Shown: piece after piece, positions 46,406 through 59,122 of the stretch
Layout: the number at the start of each line of letters is the position of its first letter
How positions within the stretch are numbered: position 1 is the stretch's first letter
Source of the DNA: Lactarius indigo
Taxonomy: Eukaryota > Basidiomycota > Agaricomycetes > Russulales > Russulaceae
Direction of reading: 5' to 3'
Length of the DNA stretch: 64,000 bases
Assembly: GCA_025766275.1 (NCBI GenBank)
Contig: JAFKAC010000007.1
Coordinates: 1,550,001-1,614,000, forward strand
Translations under genes and position numbers: made by a program
The notes under the pieces: generated by a model
What the model was told of the DNA's origin: nothing
Database searches by the model: none
What the model saw: only the letters and a program-made list of their open reading frames with translations

Positions 46406-48142
46406 ATGGAGCTCAAAGTACGGGCATGTGCGAGTAGGGCCATATTCGCCGCGCGCTTGGCGACGCATAACCGAGTCATGGAGGCTCGCAGCTTGTGAGT
46501 TTCATCGATGATAACCACCGCGTCTCCGTGTCCTGTGTTCGATCTCCAGGTAGCAGGACTACAGCGTCCCCGACACAGCCGCCAAGCACGGGTCTTCCGC
46601 TGTCTGGAGTGCGCGTCCTCGAGCTTGGACAGCTCATAGCCGGGCCATTCGCGGGGCAGCTACTTGGGTGCGCCACATGCTCTCATTCTCAGAGGCGAAA
46701 TGGTGAAACGTATATGATTTTTTAGACATTTTGGTGCAGAAATTATCAAGGTCGAATCGCCGAGTACTGGCGATCCGTTGCGTGGTTGGCGCGAACTCGA
46801 CGTCGATGGCACCAGCCCGTGGTTTCGGAGTCTCGCACGCAACAAGAAGAGCGTATCGATTGATATGCGCAAGGAGGAGGGTCGCGCGTACGTTTCTTTT
46901 CATTTGCGACTCGAGAAAAGAACTAATACAACTCCTCAAACAGACTCGTGCGTCGACTGGCGGAGCGCTCCGATGTCGTGCTCGAGAATTTCAAGCCTGG
47001 AAGTACGTGCATCCCGACCTTTCCCCTCCTACTCCATTAACCTTACGATATCGTCACGCGTCAGCACTGGAGAGATGGGGCCTCGGTCCCGACAAGCTAC
47101 GTGCGACCAATCCGGGACTCATTTTTACACGCGTCTCCGGGTATGGTCAAACGGGTCCTTGGTCTTCGCGCCCCGGCTACGCTAGCGTCTGCGAGGGCGA
47201 GGCCGGCTTTCGTTTCATAAATGGTTTTCCAGACGGGAAGACGGGCGAGCTCAGTGGGCCACCAGTTCAGACCGAACATCAGCCTCGGCGACTCAGTGGC
47301 TGGGTTGACAGCGGCCTTTTGGGACGGTGTTAGCTCTGCTCGCACGACGTGCCAAGCACGATCGCGGCATTACCGAAGGGTCGACAGTGGATGTAAGCAT
47401 CATGGAAAGGTAAAGGAAAAAAAAATTAAATTGCTCCGCATATCGCCGTGTACCGAAGTCATTGACAATGAGAACAGTATGCTCAATTTGATGGAGGGTA
47501 TCATCCCGGAATTCGATCGCAAGGGCGTCGTACGCAGTCCATCCGGCTCGTCTGTTACGGGGATTGTGCCAACCGGCGCGTACCCTTGCGCATCCGCGCC
47601 CGACTCAGCCCCGGACTACGTAATCATCGGTGCAAATGCAGATTCGATGTACGAGCGGCTGATGAACACGATCGGTCGTCCCGACCTGACAGGTGCAGCA
47701 TTCGCGAAGAACCACCACCGCGTCGCACGGCGTGTCGAGATCGAGGACGCGATTGTGGCCTGGACGAGCGCGCGCACCCGGGACGACGTGTTGCGCGCGC
47801 TGGACCAGATCGGGGTGCCTGCAGGGCGCGTCGCGAGCGTGCGCGATATCGTCACGAACGAGCAGGTACGGGAGCGTGGCGCGGTAGAGTCCGTCTGGGT
47901 TCCTGGACAGGCACGTAGTACCGCGGACGAGGGCGGATGGACGGTGAAGATGCCGGGCGTTGCACCGAGGCTGGAGGGCAGTGGACGCTCGTACACGGTG
48001 GGCAGGACCGGATCTCGGGGCTCACAACGAGGAGATCCTGTGCGGAGAGCTTGGACTGTCAGCGGAAGAGCTGGATGCGCTCGTGGAGAGGGAGATCGTT
48101 GGCGGCGTTGGCGTTGGCGTTGGCCCTGTGTCGCAGGAATGA
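46406..48142 (+). CDS. Class III (CaiB/BaiF) CoA-transferase, probably mitochondrial
   Basis: Exon 1 (46406-46494) encodes an Arg/Ala-rich, acid-poor N-terminus (MELKVRACASRAIFAARLAT) typical of mitochondrial presequences. The next exons give LSGVRVLELGQLIAGPFAGQ, FGAEIIKVESPSTGDPLRGW, RNKKSVSIDMRKEEGR, SDVVLENFKPG, GPDKLRATNPGLIFTRVSGY and GQTGPW, all signatures of formyl-CoA transferase relatives; the later part has DYVIIGANADSMYERLM and ALDQIGVPAGRVASV. The fit is best with fungal succinyl-CoA:glutarate-type CoA-transferases, but the substrate is inferred. The C-terminus DLGAHNEEILCGELGLSAEE lies in another frame from the preceding PGVAPRLEG (break in a GGG run near 47972). Two more breaks occur near 47265 and at the TTTT run 47317-47320. 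Confidence 0.85.
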
Positions 48143-48386
48143 TTTGATTCACGTGCGCATCAGCTTTCACCACGTGTTTGACACTCGTTCGCGACGCGTT
48201 CGGTTAACGTTGGCAGCGACCCGCTGAGTCTGAAAAGACGGATGAGGCAAAGTGCTCTTGGGGATGGTAAGAGACCGACAAAAAATTGATGGGTGTGACC
48301 ACCTCGGCTAGTGTCCCTGCAAGTACTTGCTGTCTTCCGGTCCAAGGACAGGCCCCTTTCTCTCTCTCATCTTCTCCATCTTCTCC

Positions 48387-49575
48387 ATGTCCACGCTCCC
48401 CAAGGATTCCCAGTTGTTGTCGCCCTCATCAAAAGCTCTCTCCACTCCCCCGACCATAACATCGCTCCTTCTACCACCACCATTATCGTCGGATAGACGC
48501 ACCGACTGGCGTGCGCTTCCCCCATGTGCCTCCCCATCGCCACGCTCACACATCCCGTCGGACGAGGAGGTCATCGAGGCGATCGCATTCGTGTGGTGTA
48601 TCCACTGGAATTCGTTCAGTACGATGGATGCAGCAGGGTTACGTGCACGCATTCTCGCCAAGCGTCCATCTTGGCATCTACTCGAGAAACGCGTCGCTGA
48701 TGTCCGAAGCCGCGCCCTCGCCGATGGCCGTCTGCGCCAGCCGGCATTCGAGGTAGGCCTTCGCATGCAGCCCAGCATGGACGAAGTTCGCCTGCGAGAA
48801 CATGCTTACGACTTCGATCCGCACTGGCGGAGCGCGAGACGTGCGTATGTTTGCAAGCTGCTAAAGTCGTTTGAAATCACGAGCGGTACGTCATCCGTCA
48901 TTGAACGCGTCCTTCGCGTCAGCGCGCGTGTCTTGGTTACCATGTATCCTCTGACGTGTGCGTGCATGCAGGCGAGGTCGTATGGGGCCAGCTTGCTGCG
49001 TTTGTCTCAGGGATGAAGTCTGGCGTCCGGGATAAGGGCAATGCCCCCCTGGCCACCACCACTGCGTCCTCGTCCTCGTCACCATGGCGTTTTCGAACCG
49101 CAGCACGGCCCGGTACATGGCAAGTACGCAACTGGCTCCTTCCTCTCCCTGTCCTGCTTGACAGTTGACAGCTGTCACCGCCACAGATTGCGCGCGTGAA
49201 CGCAGCACCAACATCCCTTCTCCCAGTCACAGCCGACCGGCTTCCTTCTCCACCACGAGGACGTCGACCCCACGTCCGTCCTCGTACGTGCGCGTTGCGG
49301 CGACACGGGTGCCCCCTGCGTGGCTCGCCTCGGCGACGGCGGTTGGGGCGCCGAGGACCGCGGCGACATGATCCGCACGATCGTCGACGTCGATCCGGAG
49401 GAATGGAGCGCCTCTGTGGGCGCGCAGATGGCAGATGTACCTCGATGGCATATGGCCTGACAAGCATCACGACGACGCGGAACGGTGGGCGCGTCTCGAC
49501 GCGCTACGTACGCATTCTACATTCTTCGTAGACGGTGCGCACGCCCCCGAGGTGCTACGCCTTATCGCGCGGTAA
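48387..49575 (+). CDS. Unrecognised conserved-looking protein
   Basis: The start MSTLPKDSQLLSPSSKAL at 48387 opens a Ser/Pro-rich N-terminus, followed by EEVIEAIAFVWCIHWNSFST, WHLLEKRVADVRSRALADGR and ARRAYVCKLLKSFEIT. Introns near 48885-48970, 49121-49186 and 49200-49238 lead to GFLLHHEDVDPTSVLVRARC, WGAEDRGDMIRTIVDVDPEE and WPDKHHDDAERWARLDALRT, with the stop at 49575. The acidic HHEDVDP and DVDPEEW wording and the absence of membrane segments suggest a soluble protein. I know no family. A one-base break in a GGG run near 49419 separates DVDPEEWSASV from the final frame. Confidence 0.5.
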
Positions 49576-50156
49576 ATCTCTCTCTTTTTTTTTTTTTTTC
49601 GTTTGTCATGTGGTGTTATTCTCGCACTTTGCAGTTCGACTCACATCCAAATTAACAGGCCCTCGGTACTCGATGAGCGCGTGAAGGGAAATGAGTCGTC
49701 CTCGCTCTAGTGCTGCTACTGCCGCAGATCGCCGGCTAGATAAAGGAAGCGGCACCCCCCCTTTTGGGTGCCACCTCTCCCTCCCGGGGCCCGAAGGCGA
49801 CGAACTCGCGAGACTGGATATTTTCTGGCTCCAGATCGGCGATCTTTCCCGATAGCGATGAGCTGATCGCGTTCTGGTACGACAGCCGTCACGCAGAATA
49901 CGACGACGTTGACCTAGCCAGCCGTGCCCGCCGTGGAGTCCATTCGCGCTTAGGTCCTGTATACCATCATCTGAGCTGGGGTCAGTCAGAGGACTCCGCT
50001 TTGTCCATTCATCCAACTTCTCTGCTTTATAATTGGCATTATAACTAGACATGCACATACACATGCACATCCCACTTGCCCATACCAACCCATAGTTAGA
50101 TATACCGTAAACCTGTACCCGCTTGTATCCTACATGCAAAAAAAAAATTGGAATTT
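49576..50156. other. Region between convergent genes
   Basis: T17 tract at 49584-49600, then nothing gene-like. The 3' ends of the unrecognised protein gene and of ELP1 face each other here. Confidence 0.45.
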
Positions 50157-53100
50157 TCAGCTTATACCCATATCTCCAGGTGTTGCGGTCGTAACATCGA
50201 CAAGCCGCGTACGCCATGTCTCGGGCATACGCAGCTCCGGCTTGACAATCGCCCTGACGGCGCGCTCGCGTTCTTTCTCTCTCTCTGCCATCCGCACCGC
50301 CCAGCTATCCACGGCGGGCTCCGCAACCGTCTCCGTGTCCTTGGCCAGCGCGGGCCACACCTCATCGAACGCCTCGGCGATCTCGCGCGAGAAGGCGGCC
50401 ACTTCGTCCTGCAACTCACGAGCGGCGGCCCGATGTACGGAGGTGAACCGTAGCAGATGAGGCACGAGCGCCGCGGCCTCGTCTGGCAATACAAAGTCGT
50501 CGTATGTGTGTCATTCAAAATGGAGTGTGAGGATGACGGGGCGAACCTTGCGCTTCGGAGAGTTTGCCCGCGAGCTTGGTGAGCGACTTGAGCAGGTATT
50601 CCTCTTCGTCGACGGTGCCTTTACGCCCCGAGCCGACCTTACGCTCCATCTTGCGCTTTGAGCGCGAGCTCCGTTTCGTCGTCGCGCGTGAGGGGGCGGA
50701 CGAAGTCGGCGCGACGGTGTAGCGCGTGAACGCGGTGAACGCGGACGCGTCGGTCATCACGTCCACGTTGTGCACCGCGAGGTCTTCCGTGCCATAGAAC
50801 TCCTCTGCGAGGACATTGGGGAATGAGATAAGGGGGGGGGGGCAAAAAAGAATTATTATACCTGGCTCTTCGAGTTTTTTGATGCGCAGCTCTCGCAGAC
50901 GCGCGAGTTGCTTCTGTAGTTGCTCGCGCATCTCAGGTGAGATCTTCGGCGATTTGAGCGCGCGCTTCGAGGACTGCTGGGTCGATGATCTCTTCGAGGA
51001 GCTCTGGCCGCTCGTGCAGAGCTATCTGGAAGCTCACGTTGCATGATAGTGACAAGAAATGGGACGCGCAACTCACAATACGGCGCGCTTCAGAGAACTG
51101 GTTTCCTTGAACGAGGGCAATGACGGCTTCGCGGGTGTCCTCGGCATAACAGAGAAGGACTTGGCTGGCTTCAGCGTAACGCTTCTTCGAAGCCAAATCC
51201 TCTGCAAGGTCACAATAAAATATACGGACCCATTTCTTTAAATGAGGTGCGCACCAGCAACACGGTATGCCATCGCGACGATGTCCTCAGGCTCGACCTT
51301 CTGAAGTTGAGCAAACTCAAATAGTTCTCGCCATGAATGCGCTTTTTCGTATGCAGCCAAAACCTTTTGCGGCTGTTCCGCCTCCAAGAAGACTACATCT
51401 TGTTAGTAAGCCGAGCTGTGAACACAGAATACCACGCGTTACCCAGAGCGGATTGGCTGAATTCCCGGCGTTCGAAGAGCCAATCTCCGTATATGTCCAG
51501 AATGTCCTTGGGTTCACCCTTAATAAACATGACCGATCCAGATGAACCCCACGCACTCGAAGTTGATCCGATTTGCCGAAAATCTCCAGAGCTGTTTCGA
51601 ACAGCTGGTGCTTCTCTACGTACGCCTTCACCTCAGCAAAGCGCTCAGGTCCTGGAGGTGCTCGTCGTGAGTTATCATAGAAAAGAAATCGAAAAACTCG
51701 GCACAAACCAGCAAGACTGAGATTTCGCTAGGGCGCTTTTGTGTCGTTTGAGATGATCGTCGATCCGGAAAGCGCTGGTAGTACTTTTCTAAAGCACGGA
51801 GCTCGCGTAAGAACGGAAGGTATTCTCGAGGGTCCTGAACGATTTCAGCATAATGACAAGGCGATAAAACCTTCAAGAGACGGTACCTTCTGTGCATGCT
51901 GTGCCACCAAGAGCACCAACGAGAAGTCATACATCCCAAGAGCAACGTCGAACAAGGTGTCCGCATCAACCAGGAAGATAATGTACTTTACAGCGTCCTC
52001 AACAGCCGATGGTACGCGTTCTGGTCGACAACGAATCACCAGTGAGGGACCCCGAAAAAATTGGAAAGGCGCCACTGTACCTCGAAGTTGCAAAAGAACA
52101 CGAAGCCCGGCCTCCAGATCCGGGGGCCGTTTGACAACATATGCGGTCAATATCGAGTTGATGTATTTTTCCATGTCTCTCGACTCGAGTTCTTTTCTCA
52201 CAGAGTCGCAGAGCTCAGAGATTACCTCTGCTGGTTGCGAACCTTGTCTACGGACTTTGATAAATGCCAGCCAGAACCTTCAGAGAGGATTACGAACGCG
52301 AGATTTGTTAGGAAGAGGTTGATGTAGTCCACATCGCCGACTTGTTCAACGAAGAATGACAACCGTTCTCTGAACAATTTGGGGTCCCGGTCCACGATGA
52401 CGTTAAGATCGATACGGTGTTTTCTACACGCCAAGAACGCCTTGCGGTAATTACCTCTTTCCGTACCCCGTCATTACAGTTATCCGTGTCACGAAGGAAG
52501 GGGACACTCACGCGTCAACGTCCGCCTGAATGGCGACCATGACCATCGGACGGGGATTTATAGGTTTCAAGGTTCCCACGTGGCATTTGTAGTACCAAAC
52601 TCATTGCACTAGGGACGGATGTGACAATCCGAGAGCCGCGCTCGACACGACGTCGTTCGCTTTCCACGCCGGTATTGGCGTCTGTGGTGACAAGAAGCGA
52701 GACAGGAATAAAATGTGCTTCAGTGTGATAAAGTAGTGTATACCACGAGGTCGCCAGAAATCGCGAAAGGAATTTGCATTCTGCGCAAGTGTACGCAGAG
52801 AAGATGGTACAGCCGAAAAAAGGGTGCCTGAGCGCGTAAGTCCAAGAAACAGGGAGGTTGCCGCCAAGGACGAAGTAGGATCGCGGGATGTCAATAACTC
52901 TTACGACATCGCAAGGTAATCCGAACTCGATGCGGAGCACAAGCTGATTAGCATCGCTGTCATCTGTAAGGGGTGTCAAGACATGAATATCGGCGCGAGC
53001 GGCTAGCTACGCACGTCCATATACCTTGCCGTTTCGATGAACCACGACCGCCCCTTCTGTGACGGCCAAGCGCCACCCCAAAGACTCGAGGGGTGGAGTC

Positions 53101-55414
53101 TCTAGAGCAACAGCGCTTCCCTGTCGGACGTCAAGAACCTGCAGCACATCGGTATCGCCATTCTCGGCGCCAAGGGCCGCTAAACGTGCAGTAGCACCTC
53201 CAGGAACGTTCGTCCACGCGCAGATCTCTCGGAATCGCGCGCCGTCAAGAGTTCCGCTCCAAACGAGCTCAGGTGTCATCACAGGTCCACGTCCAAATTC
53301 GAGCCGTGTGCACAAGTTCCACAGTTCAACATACCCTGTTTCCCACAGGACTGCCAGAACGTCTTCTGAGGACGAAAACGAAAGATGAGAGGGAGTTGGC
53401 AAGGTTCTCTGTGGTGCTGATAGCGGAAGGACAAAGGGTGAGCCTGTGAGAACACATGGGCGGCGGGACATTTTGCATCCTGAAAGGTGTGAGGAGGATG
53501 GAGGCTACAATAGAAGTCACAAGTGTGAGCTGGATGAAAAAGAGACTGGCCCACATCCGTCTACGACGGCAACTGTCCCAGTGTCATTGGGGGCTCTTGC
53601 CGTAGCGGTGCAGGTCTCCCAACGATAAGAGTGCGAGATAATCTCCGCTAGCAGCCATAATCGTAAGCGAAATGGTTACTCGAGAGGGAGATACGCCGAC
53701 TGACTCTTCGTCGTGAGTAGCATCTGGAGGGCATTCTCGGGGTGCCACGTAACTGATGTGAACCTCCCACTTCCCGAAGTGTGTGGTGCTGCAATTTCTT
53801 GCTTGAGATACCTGCTTTGACATCAATACACTGGCCAGTTATCCAATAGTTCAAACGCTACCAGTGGTAGTTCCCAATTGTCCAGAGTTGGACTAAGCGC
53901 GTAAGGATTATCTATGGTATACAATGATAGGACTCACCAGTGTCGCCTGCATCTTCTTCTATCCAGACCAGAAGCACATTCGAATCGGCGCTCCAGCAGA
54001 CCTCCTTCACTTTGTAGCCCCACTTCCTATCTTTTACATCGGTTTTTCCGGCGCTAAGTGTCTCGTGTCGCAAGCCAAATTCTCCATGTCTCAGGCCGTT
54101 CTTCTCAAAGAATACGACATCATGTCTACCCTCACGGCCTCTTCCTCCACCGGGGAAGGTTCCGAATCGCTGTGTGCTCACAATGAGGTTTCCGGATGGG
54201 CGCCACGACAGTGGATGCTCAAGCCCTGGGACCGCTTCCGCTGTAGTCTGTAGCACGCCGTCGCGATTGTATACCCGGAGCACGCGCCGGCGAAGTGCGG
54301 CACCAGCGGATGACGACACAGCCGAGACGACGAACAACGCACCATCACCCCTCCACGATATACGGGTGAGGAGGTCATCGTCAGGCGAGATACGCCAACA
54401 GAAGATGAGGGGGCAGGCTAAAGGGGCCTGAGCGGCGGCTTTTCCAAGCGAACCATGGAACTGGGTTTGTTTGGAGCCCCATCCGACGTTTATGGGTGCA
54501 TCTAGTGACGAGTTGGTACAGGGAATCGACGAACGATGAGGAAGGGGTCTCTTTACCTTCACCGAACTCGTCGGTGTGTAAGAGTTGATTCGTGAAGAAC
54601 ATCGAAGGTGGGAGTCATGACAATCAGCTTCCCCTCTCCTGTGTAATGTATAGGGTTGAGTTTTGCCTAGTTCAAGATAAGGGCATCTAGACACACCCGT
54701 GACAAGGATGAGCAGTGAATCGTCTGGGCTCCACTGCGGCCGCTTGGATTCCGTCTTCGAAAGAGCCTATTATTTCGAACTAGTAGCAAAGGTAATCAAG
54801 GCGCCAGCACGCAGGTAGTCTCGATCTTGCCTGCGGCTCCGGATTATCCAGCTTCATCGATGCGATGTCTCCACCACGCGTGACGATGACGAGCGACTCC
54901 TCTCCAGGAATGCTCTTCAAAGAGGTCACTTGCGAGAAGGATTCCAGAATAACGTGGCTCGTGGACGATATGAATTTCGTTAAGACCTTCAGCGGGTGCT
55001 ATCTATGTCAATGGTGAATCTCTGTCATGTCTACGCCAGGACCGATCCCTCGCTTGACTGGAGAAGCCAAGAGGGACCGCGGAGGGAAGGATGCGAACAA
55101 CACACTCACATCTTGTGATTCATCTGAATCGCTCGGAAGCCCTCGTTTGTAAACATCTATCTCGGTGTCTGCATCAGCGTTCAGTCGCTCCGATGCGATC
55201 CATAGACACGCATTGTCGACAGTCGACAGCGACGGTGGTGATGTTGACATCCGGGATTACAGAGCGCCAGGTAGCCGAGAGAGAAATATTTTTCATGACG
55301 AATCAATTGAACATCAACGCCCGGGACAGTGCCACGCTCGCCTAAGTTGTCGCGATTAAAAAAGTTTGTGGTGAACCGCGACAAAGTTTTACAGACAAGA
55401 TTTAGATCGGGCAT
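50157..55414 (-). CDS. ELP1: Elongator complex subunit 1 (ELP1/IKI3)
   Basis: Large spliced gene from Met at 55414 (MPDLNLVCKTL) to the stop at 50157. N-terminal WD40-type part: INVGWGSKQTQFHGSLGKAA (about 54500; human ELP1 has VGWG.KETQFHGS), LTRISWRGDGALFVVSAVS, LSWRPSGNLIV and VVFFEKNGLRHGEF (54350-54100). The middle part has VLAVLWETGYVELWN and WRLAVTEGAVVVHRNGKVYG (53370-53010). The C-terminal helical repeat part has YINSILTAYVVKRPPDLEAG (about 52160), CRKHRIDLNVIVDRDP (about 52430) and a basic stretch (KRSSRSKRKMERKVGSGRKG, about 50680), the expected tRNA-binding region. It is the scaffold of Elongator, which modifies U34 of tRNAs (cm5U/mcm5U) in the cytoplasm. About 15 exons are implied; I have not fixed every border. 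Confidence 0.93.
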
Positions 55415-55482
55415 CGTAATCACGGGACGGGCAACACTGATTACTTAATATTTCGGTTTGCGATCACTTCAGTTCGTTGACG
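55415..55482. promoter_or_regulatory. Compact divergent promoter between ELP1 and EFG1
   Basis: Only 68 bases separate the two start codons. It contains GTTGCCCGTC, TTAATATTTCGG and GTGATCGC on one or other strand; no standard TATA box is clear. Transcription of each gene probably begins inside or across the other leader. Confidence 0.5.
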
Positions 55483-56632
55483 ATGGCCCCAATCCGCTCC
55501 AAAGATTCGCAAAATGAGGACGCCTCAACGTCGAATCAAGGGAGAACAAAGTCGCGAAAGCACAAGAGGATGCAGAACGAGGATGCACCGGTTGGCGTTT
55601 CGAAGATCAAGTCCGCGCTCAGGCAGACCCGACGCCTCCTCGCGAAGGTGCGGGCGGGGGAATCACAAATCTGTTTCGCATCGAACGCACGCTGACATGC
55701 AGTAGGAGGGCCTCGCAGCTGACGTCAGGGTTGAGTCGGAGCGAAAACTGAAGGCTCTCGAAACAGATCTCGTGGCTGCAGAAAAAGCTAACAAGGAGCG
55801 TGCTCTAGCCACGCGGTACCACAAGGTCAAGTTTTTCGGTGCGTGTCCTGGATCATGGAAAACTCGGCATATTTACGATCGGGTCGCAGATCGTCAGAAA
55901 CTCATACGCAAAATAAAGCAGACTAAGAGGCGGCTGGAGGAAGACGGAGTACCTTCCAAAGTGCGGAAGGCCCTCGGGGCGGAACTGTTCGAATTAAGGG
56001 TGGATCCTAAATTATGTTCTGGTACGTCTCTCAAACCTCTATGTCTGGGTGCCGATGATACTACCGAGTGCTCCGCAGAATTACCCAAGGCTGGAAAAGT
56101 ACATCTCGCTTTTCCCTCCCGATGTGCGGCAGACAGGATGGCGCCACGGCTCCCGTTCATTCAGTGGGCAGCTCGAGTGCTACGGACGACAAGCGCGAAA
56201 CGCTCCGGGAATGGGTACGCGGGCAGATGCGTGCAGGCAAGATGGCCAGCGAGCCCGAGACCCTGGAGCGCAAGCAACCTGCTCAACAAAGCCCTGCCGA
56301 ACTATGGCAGAGTGCCATTGGTAAGAACGTCAGGACGAAAGGAAAGGGGAAGGCGAGGCAAGACTTGGAGGTACTGGATGAATTTTTTCGAAGGAGAGGA
56401 AGATAGCGGCGCAAATGAGGGTACTGACGAGGTGGGGGAGGAGCGATCCAACGTGTCTATGCTAGCAGAAGTCCCCGCAAAGCGACGACAGAACAACCCC
56501 ACGACTCGGCTCGACAAGTACTCCGAAACGACTGAGAAGCATCTAAAAAAAGCTAAGCGTAAGAGGCACCGAGGACAGGTTGCAACAACTACGCCGATCA
56601 TCCAGGATAGCTTCTTTGACAAAAGCGAGTAA
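55483..56632 (+). CDS. EFG1: rRNA-processing protein EFG1
   Basis: Starts MAPIRSKDSQNEDASTSNQG, basic and disordered. Then KIKSALRQTRRLLAK, intron (about 55648-55704), a coiled coil (ESERKLKALETDLVAAEKAN), KVKFF, intron (55840-55891), RQKLIRKIKQTKRRLEEDGV, LFELRVD, intron (about 56021-56090), NYPRLEKYISLFPPD, then RETLREWVRGQMRAGKMASE after an intron that may use the CAAG acceptor near 56199. The Lys/Arg-rich tail ends IIQDSFFDKSE. KVKFF-RQK--RKIKQ and L-YP-EKYISLFPP are hallmarks of the family, which acts in the nucleolus in 18S rRNA maturation. The frame changes between DLEVLDEFF and EGEEDSGANE at a T6 run (56383-56388), one base more than the protein frame wants. Confidence 0.88.
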
Positions 56633-57843
56633 TATCTCTATCAGTGAGTCAGGCATCAGTCTTCCCTGCACTCTCATTAAACGCTATTTTGAGGGTCCCA
56701 TAGACTCTAGGGTGACATCGTGGAGAGCCATCTTGTTCCGTTGTGATTCCATCCAACCCATCGGATTTATGAACCCCCCCCCCCAAGTACAGCAATATTC
56801 AGCATTCATGTAGCAAATACAAATGATAATATGTGCCAGACATTCAGCATACGACACAGCTATTGTCCGCAACAGGTCTCATAAGTATACTGTAGCTTCG
56901 ATGCCAGCTGTATCCAAGCGACGAACAACTACGAAGCTGTGAAGTAGGGACAGCTGCCAGAACCCGAACCCTGCAGATAAACTCATTTTGGAGGTGCGCC
57001 CCAATCGTGCACTTATCCCAGACGATAACTGACCTCCTCTCGTCCAACTGTATAGGGTCCAACGCCCTCATTCTGCACTTGAGCGGGGTTAAACACCACC
57101 GTTTCTCGGTTAGCGCGACTGGTCATTGACAACTAGCTGTGCGTCGACCCTTGTTGGCGAAATGTGCTGGCCGAGGCCGACTGTCACCCTCCACGCCTTG
57201 ATAAGGCCTGACAGATCAGGCCCATTCATGATTCATGGTGAAAGTGACATGCTCTAGCACCAGCCACCACCATCAAAAAAGAAGACGGAAAACAGCGAAA
57301 GGCCGCGTACCAAACACTCTAGATGGACACGCACGCGCGTGCGCAGGCCGGATGTGCGCTTTGATGGCGCCCCTTTCGACTGCGACTCAACAGACCCGTC
57401 TAGCAGCAACATTTCACATCTGTACTCCAAAAAAAAAAAAGGTTCGAACTGCCCCCCGCCCCGCTCCTGGTTGTCTTCTGACACCACCGTGTGCACGCTC
57501 TGCACAGCCGGTCGCGCCACACCAGCACGCACGTCTCGGTGGCGTCTCGTTCCTGCACGACGGCGGAGCGGGGCTCCAGAAAGAAACGAGGCAAAAAGTT
57601 GACGTCTTCGCGCAGCTGTTTCAGTTATTGCTCGCTCAGACGTGCGGTCCGTTCTCCATGGAAAGCTCAGAGCAGTGAACGTGCCTTCCTCTCCTTTTCT
57701 TCCCGTCTAGGCACTTCCCGTCTACATAGGTCTCTTCACTCCCGATCGTGCTAAGTTCTGCGACGTGCCGTGCAGCCTAGTTCCACAGCCCTCATCGCGA
57801 CATTCCAAATTACTCTAGACAGCCCGAATACGGTAGTGGTGAG
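56633..57843. other. Intergenic region
   Basis: C10 run at 56777-56786 and A11 run at 57430. Several overlapping ORFs of 60-147 codons on both strands (57235-57754) reflect GC-rich composition; no domain is seen. Confidence 0.45.
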
Positions 57844-59001
57844 TCATATCAGACCAAGCTGTGATGCACGAGCAGCCGAGGCACGGGGAGGTGGAGGAGG
57901 TGCCAAATAAGTACGTGACAGTTGGAGAGGAGAAGCGCTTCGGTCCGACCTTGAGGGGCTCCTAGGAATAGAAGCAGGTGGGAGGTGGTGTACGAACCGG
58001 AGCAACTGGCGAGACTGGCGGACCGGTCCGCGAAAGCCACAGACGAGAGGAGAGTAAAGACTGACGTCGGGAAGACGAGTTGACGAGAACGTAAGGCGGT
58101 AGGGGGAATCACTGGTCCCACAGTCTTCATTCATACTCACAAAACAAGAAACCCGTGCCTGGGTAGACAGTACTGTGTATACAATCGCCCGAACCATTGC
58201 TACGAATGAATAATACCAGTGGTCCAATTATGGCTGTCATACAATACATATCTCACTTACAGGTGGACGTACAGTACAGTCAGGAACGGCTATATTTACA
58301 TACATACATACATGGACCCCTGATCGGTATGGTAAGTAACATTAACTAAGCGCCGTTCCCCATATACCCCATAGCGTGCTGTAGCCCCAATGTTTGCGCC
58401 AAGGAACTTGGACCCGCACACGTGAAGACCAACAAAAAGACAATGAGCGACGGAGGAATTGATCCAGTAAAGTGGGTATCGATAGAGCGGCCAGTGCTCG
58501 AGCGCCAAAACTGCCACGACGTAAGGCACGAATACATTGATAAGGCAGATAACCAAGTTTGGGGATGGAAGCCAAAAACCAGGTCCAAGAACACTCTCAT
58601 GGGACCCGAACGTGGCAAACCATTCGTATCGCCCGGCTCAGATAACTCCGCCGGTGATTGACCTTGATGACTTGGACGGGTCCTCGTGTGCGAGCAATCT
58701 GATGGATAGGCAGTGCGACGAAAGGGGGGTTTTTCTTCCAGACAGTCAATTCGTCAAAAACCAACGATCCGGCTACCCGAGACGCCACTAGACGGCTACG
58801 CGCCCCGCCGCTCGATCGTTGTGAGACGCCAGGGGAATAATGGAAATATACTGACGCCGCGAGCTCGCAGGGACACACCTCTGGGGACTCGGGGACAAAT
58901 GCGACCGTATTTCCATATTTGTTGTCATGCGAACTACCCCTTGACCTGAAAAGAAAAAAAAAAAAAAAAATGCCCCACGACTTGAAGTGCGAACGCCTCA
59001 T
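57844..59001 (-). CDS. Possible spliced gene with hydrophobic segments, unrecognised
   Basis: Minus-strand ORFs at 59001-58597, 58556-58296 and 58227-57844 follow one another and could be exons. The middle frame is hydrophobic (LINVFVPYVVAVLALEHWPL, SSVAHCLFVGLHVCG) and the last is Ser/Pro/Arg-rich (PPASIPRSPSRSDRSASPLQ), a layout common for membrane proteins with a cytosolic tail. Two other frames of the middle piece are equally open, so the evidence is weak and I assign no function. Confidence 0.2.
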
Positions 59002-59122
59002 TTGGAAAAAAGGCAGATAACAAACTGGTCTAAGTTAACCTCGGATGGAACTGTCCACGAAACTAACGAAACAACCCACGGTCTAGCCGTACAGTTTTGA
59101 AGAAATTGGGGGTCACCTTCTT

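Noticed and set aside
56135..56200. Frame change in EFG1 after ISLFPPD taken as another frameshift
   Set aside because: An intron from GTGCGG to the CAAG before CGCGAAACG explains it and gives RETLREWV in frame.
57254..57754. Several overlapping ORFs of 64-147 codons
   Set aside because: All frames on both strands are about equally open, as expected in GC-rich DNA; no start context, splice or domain evidence.
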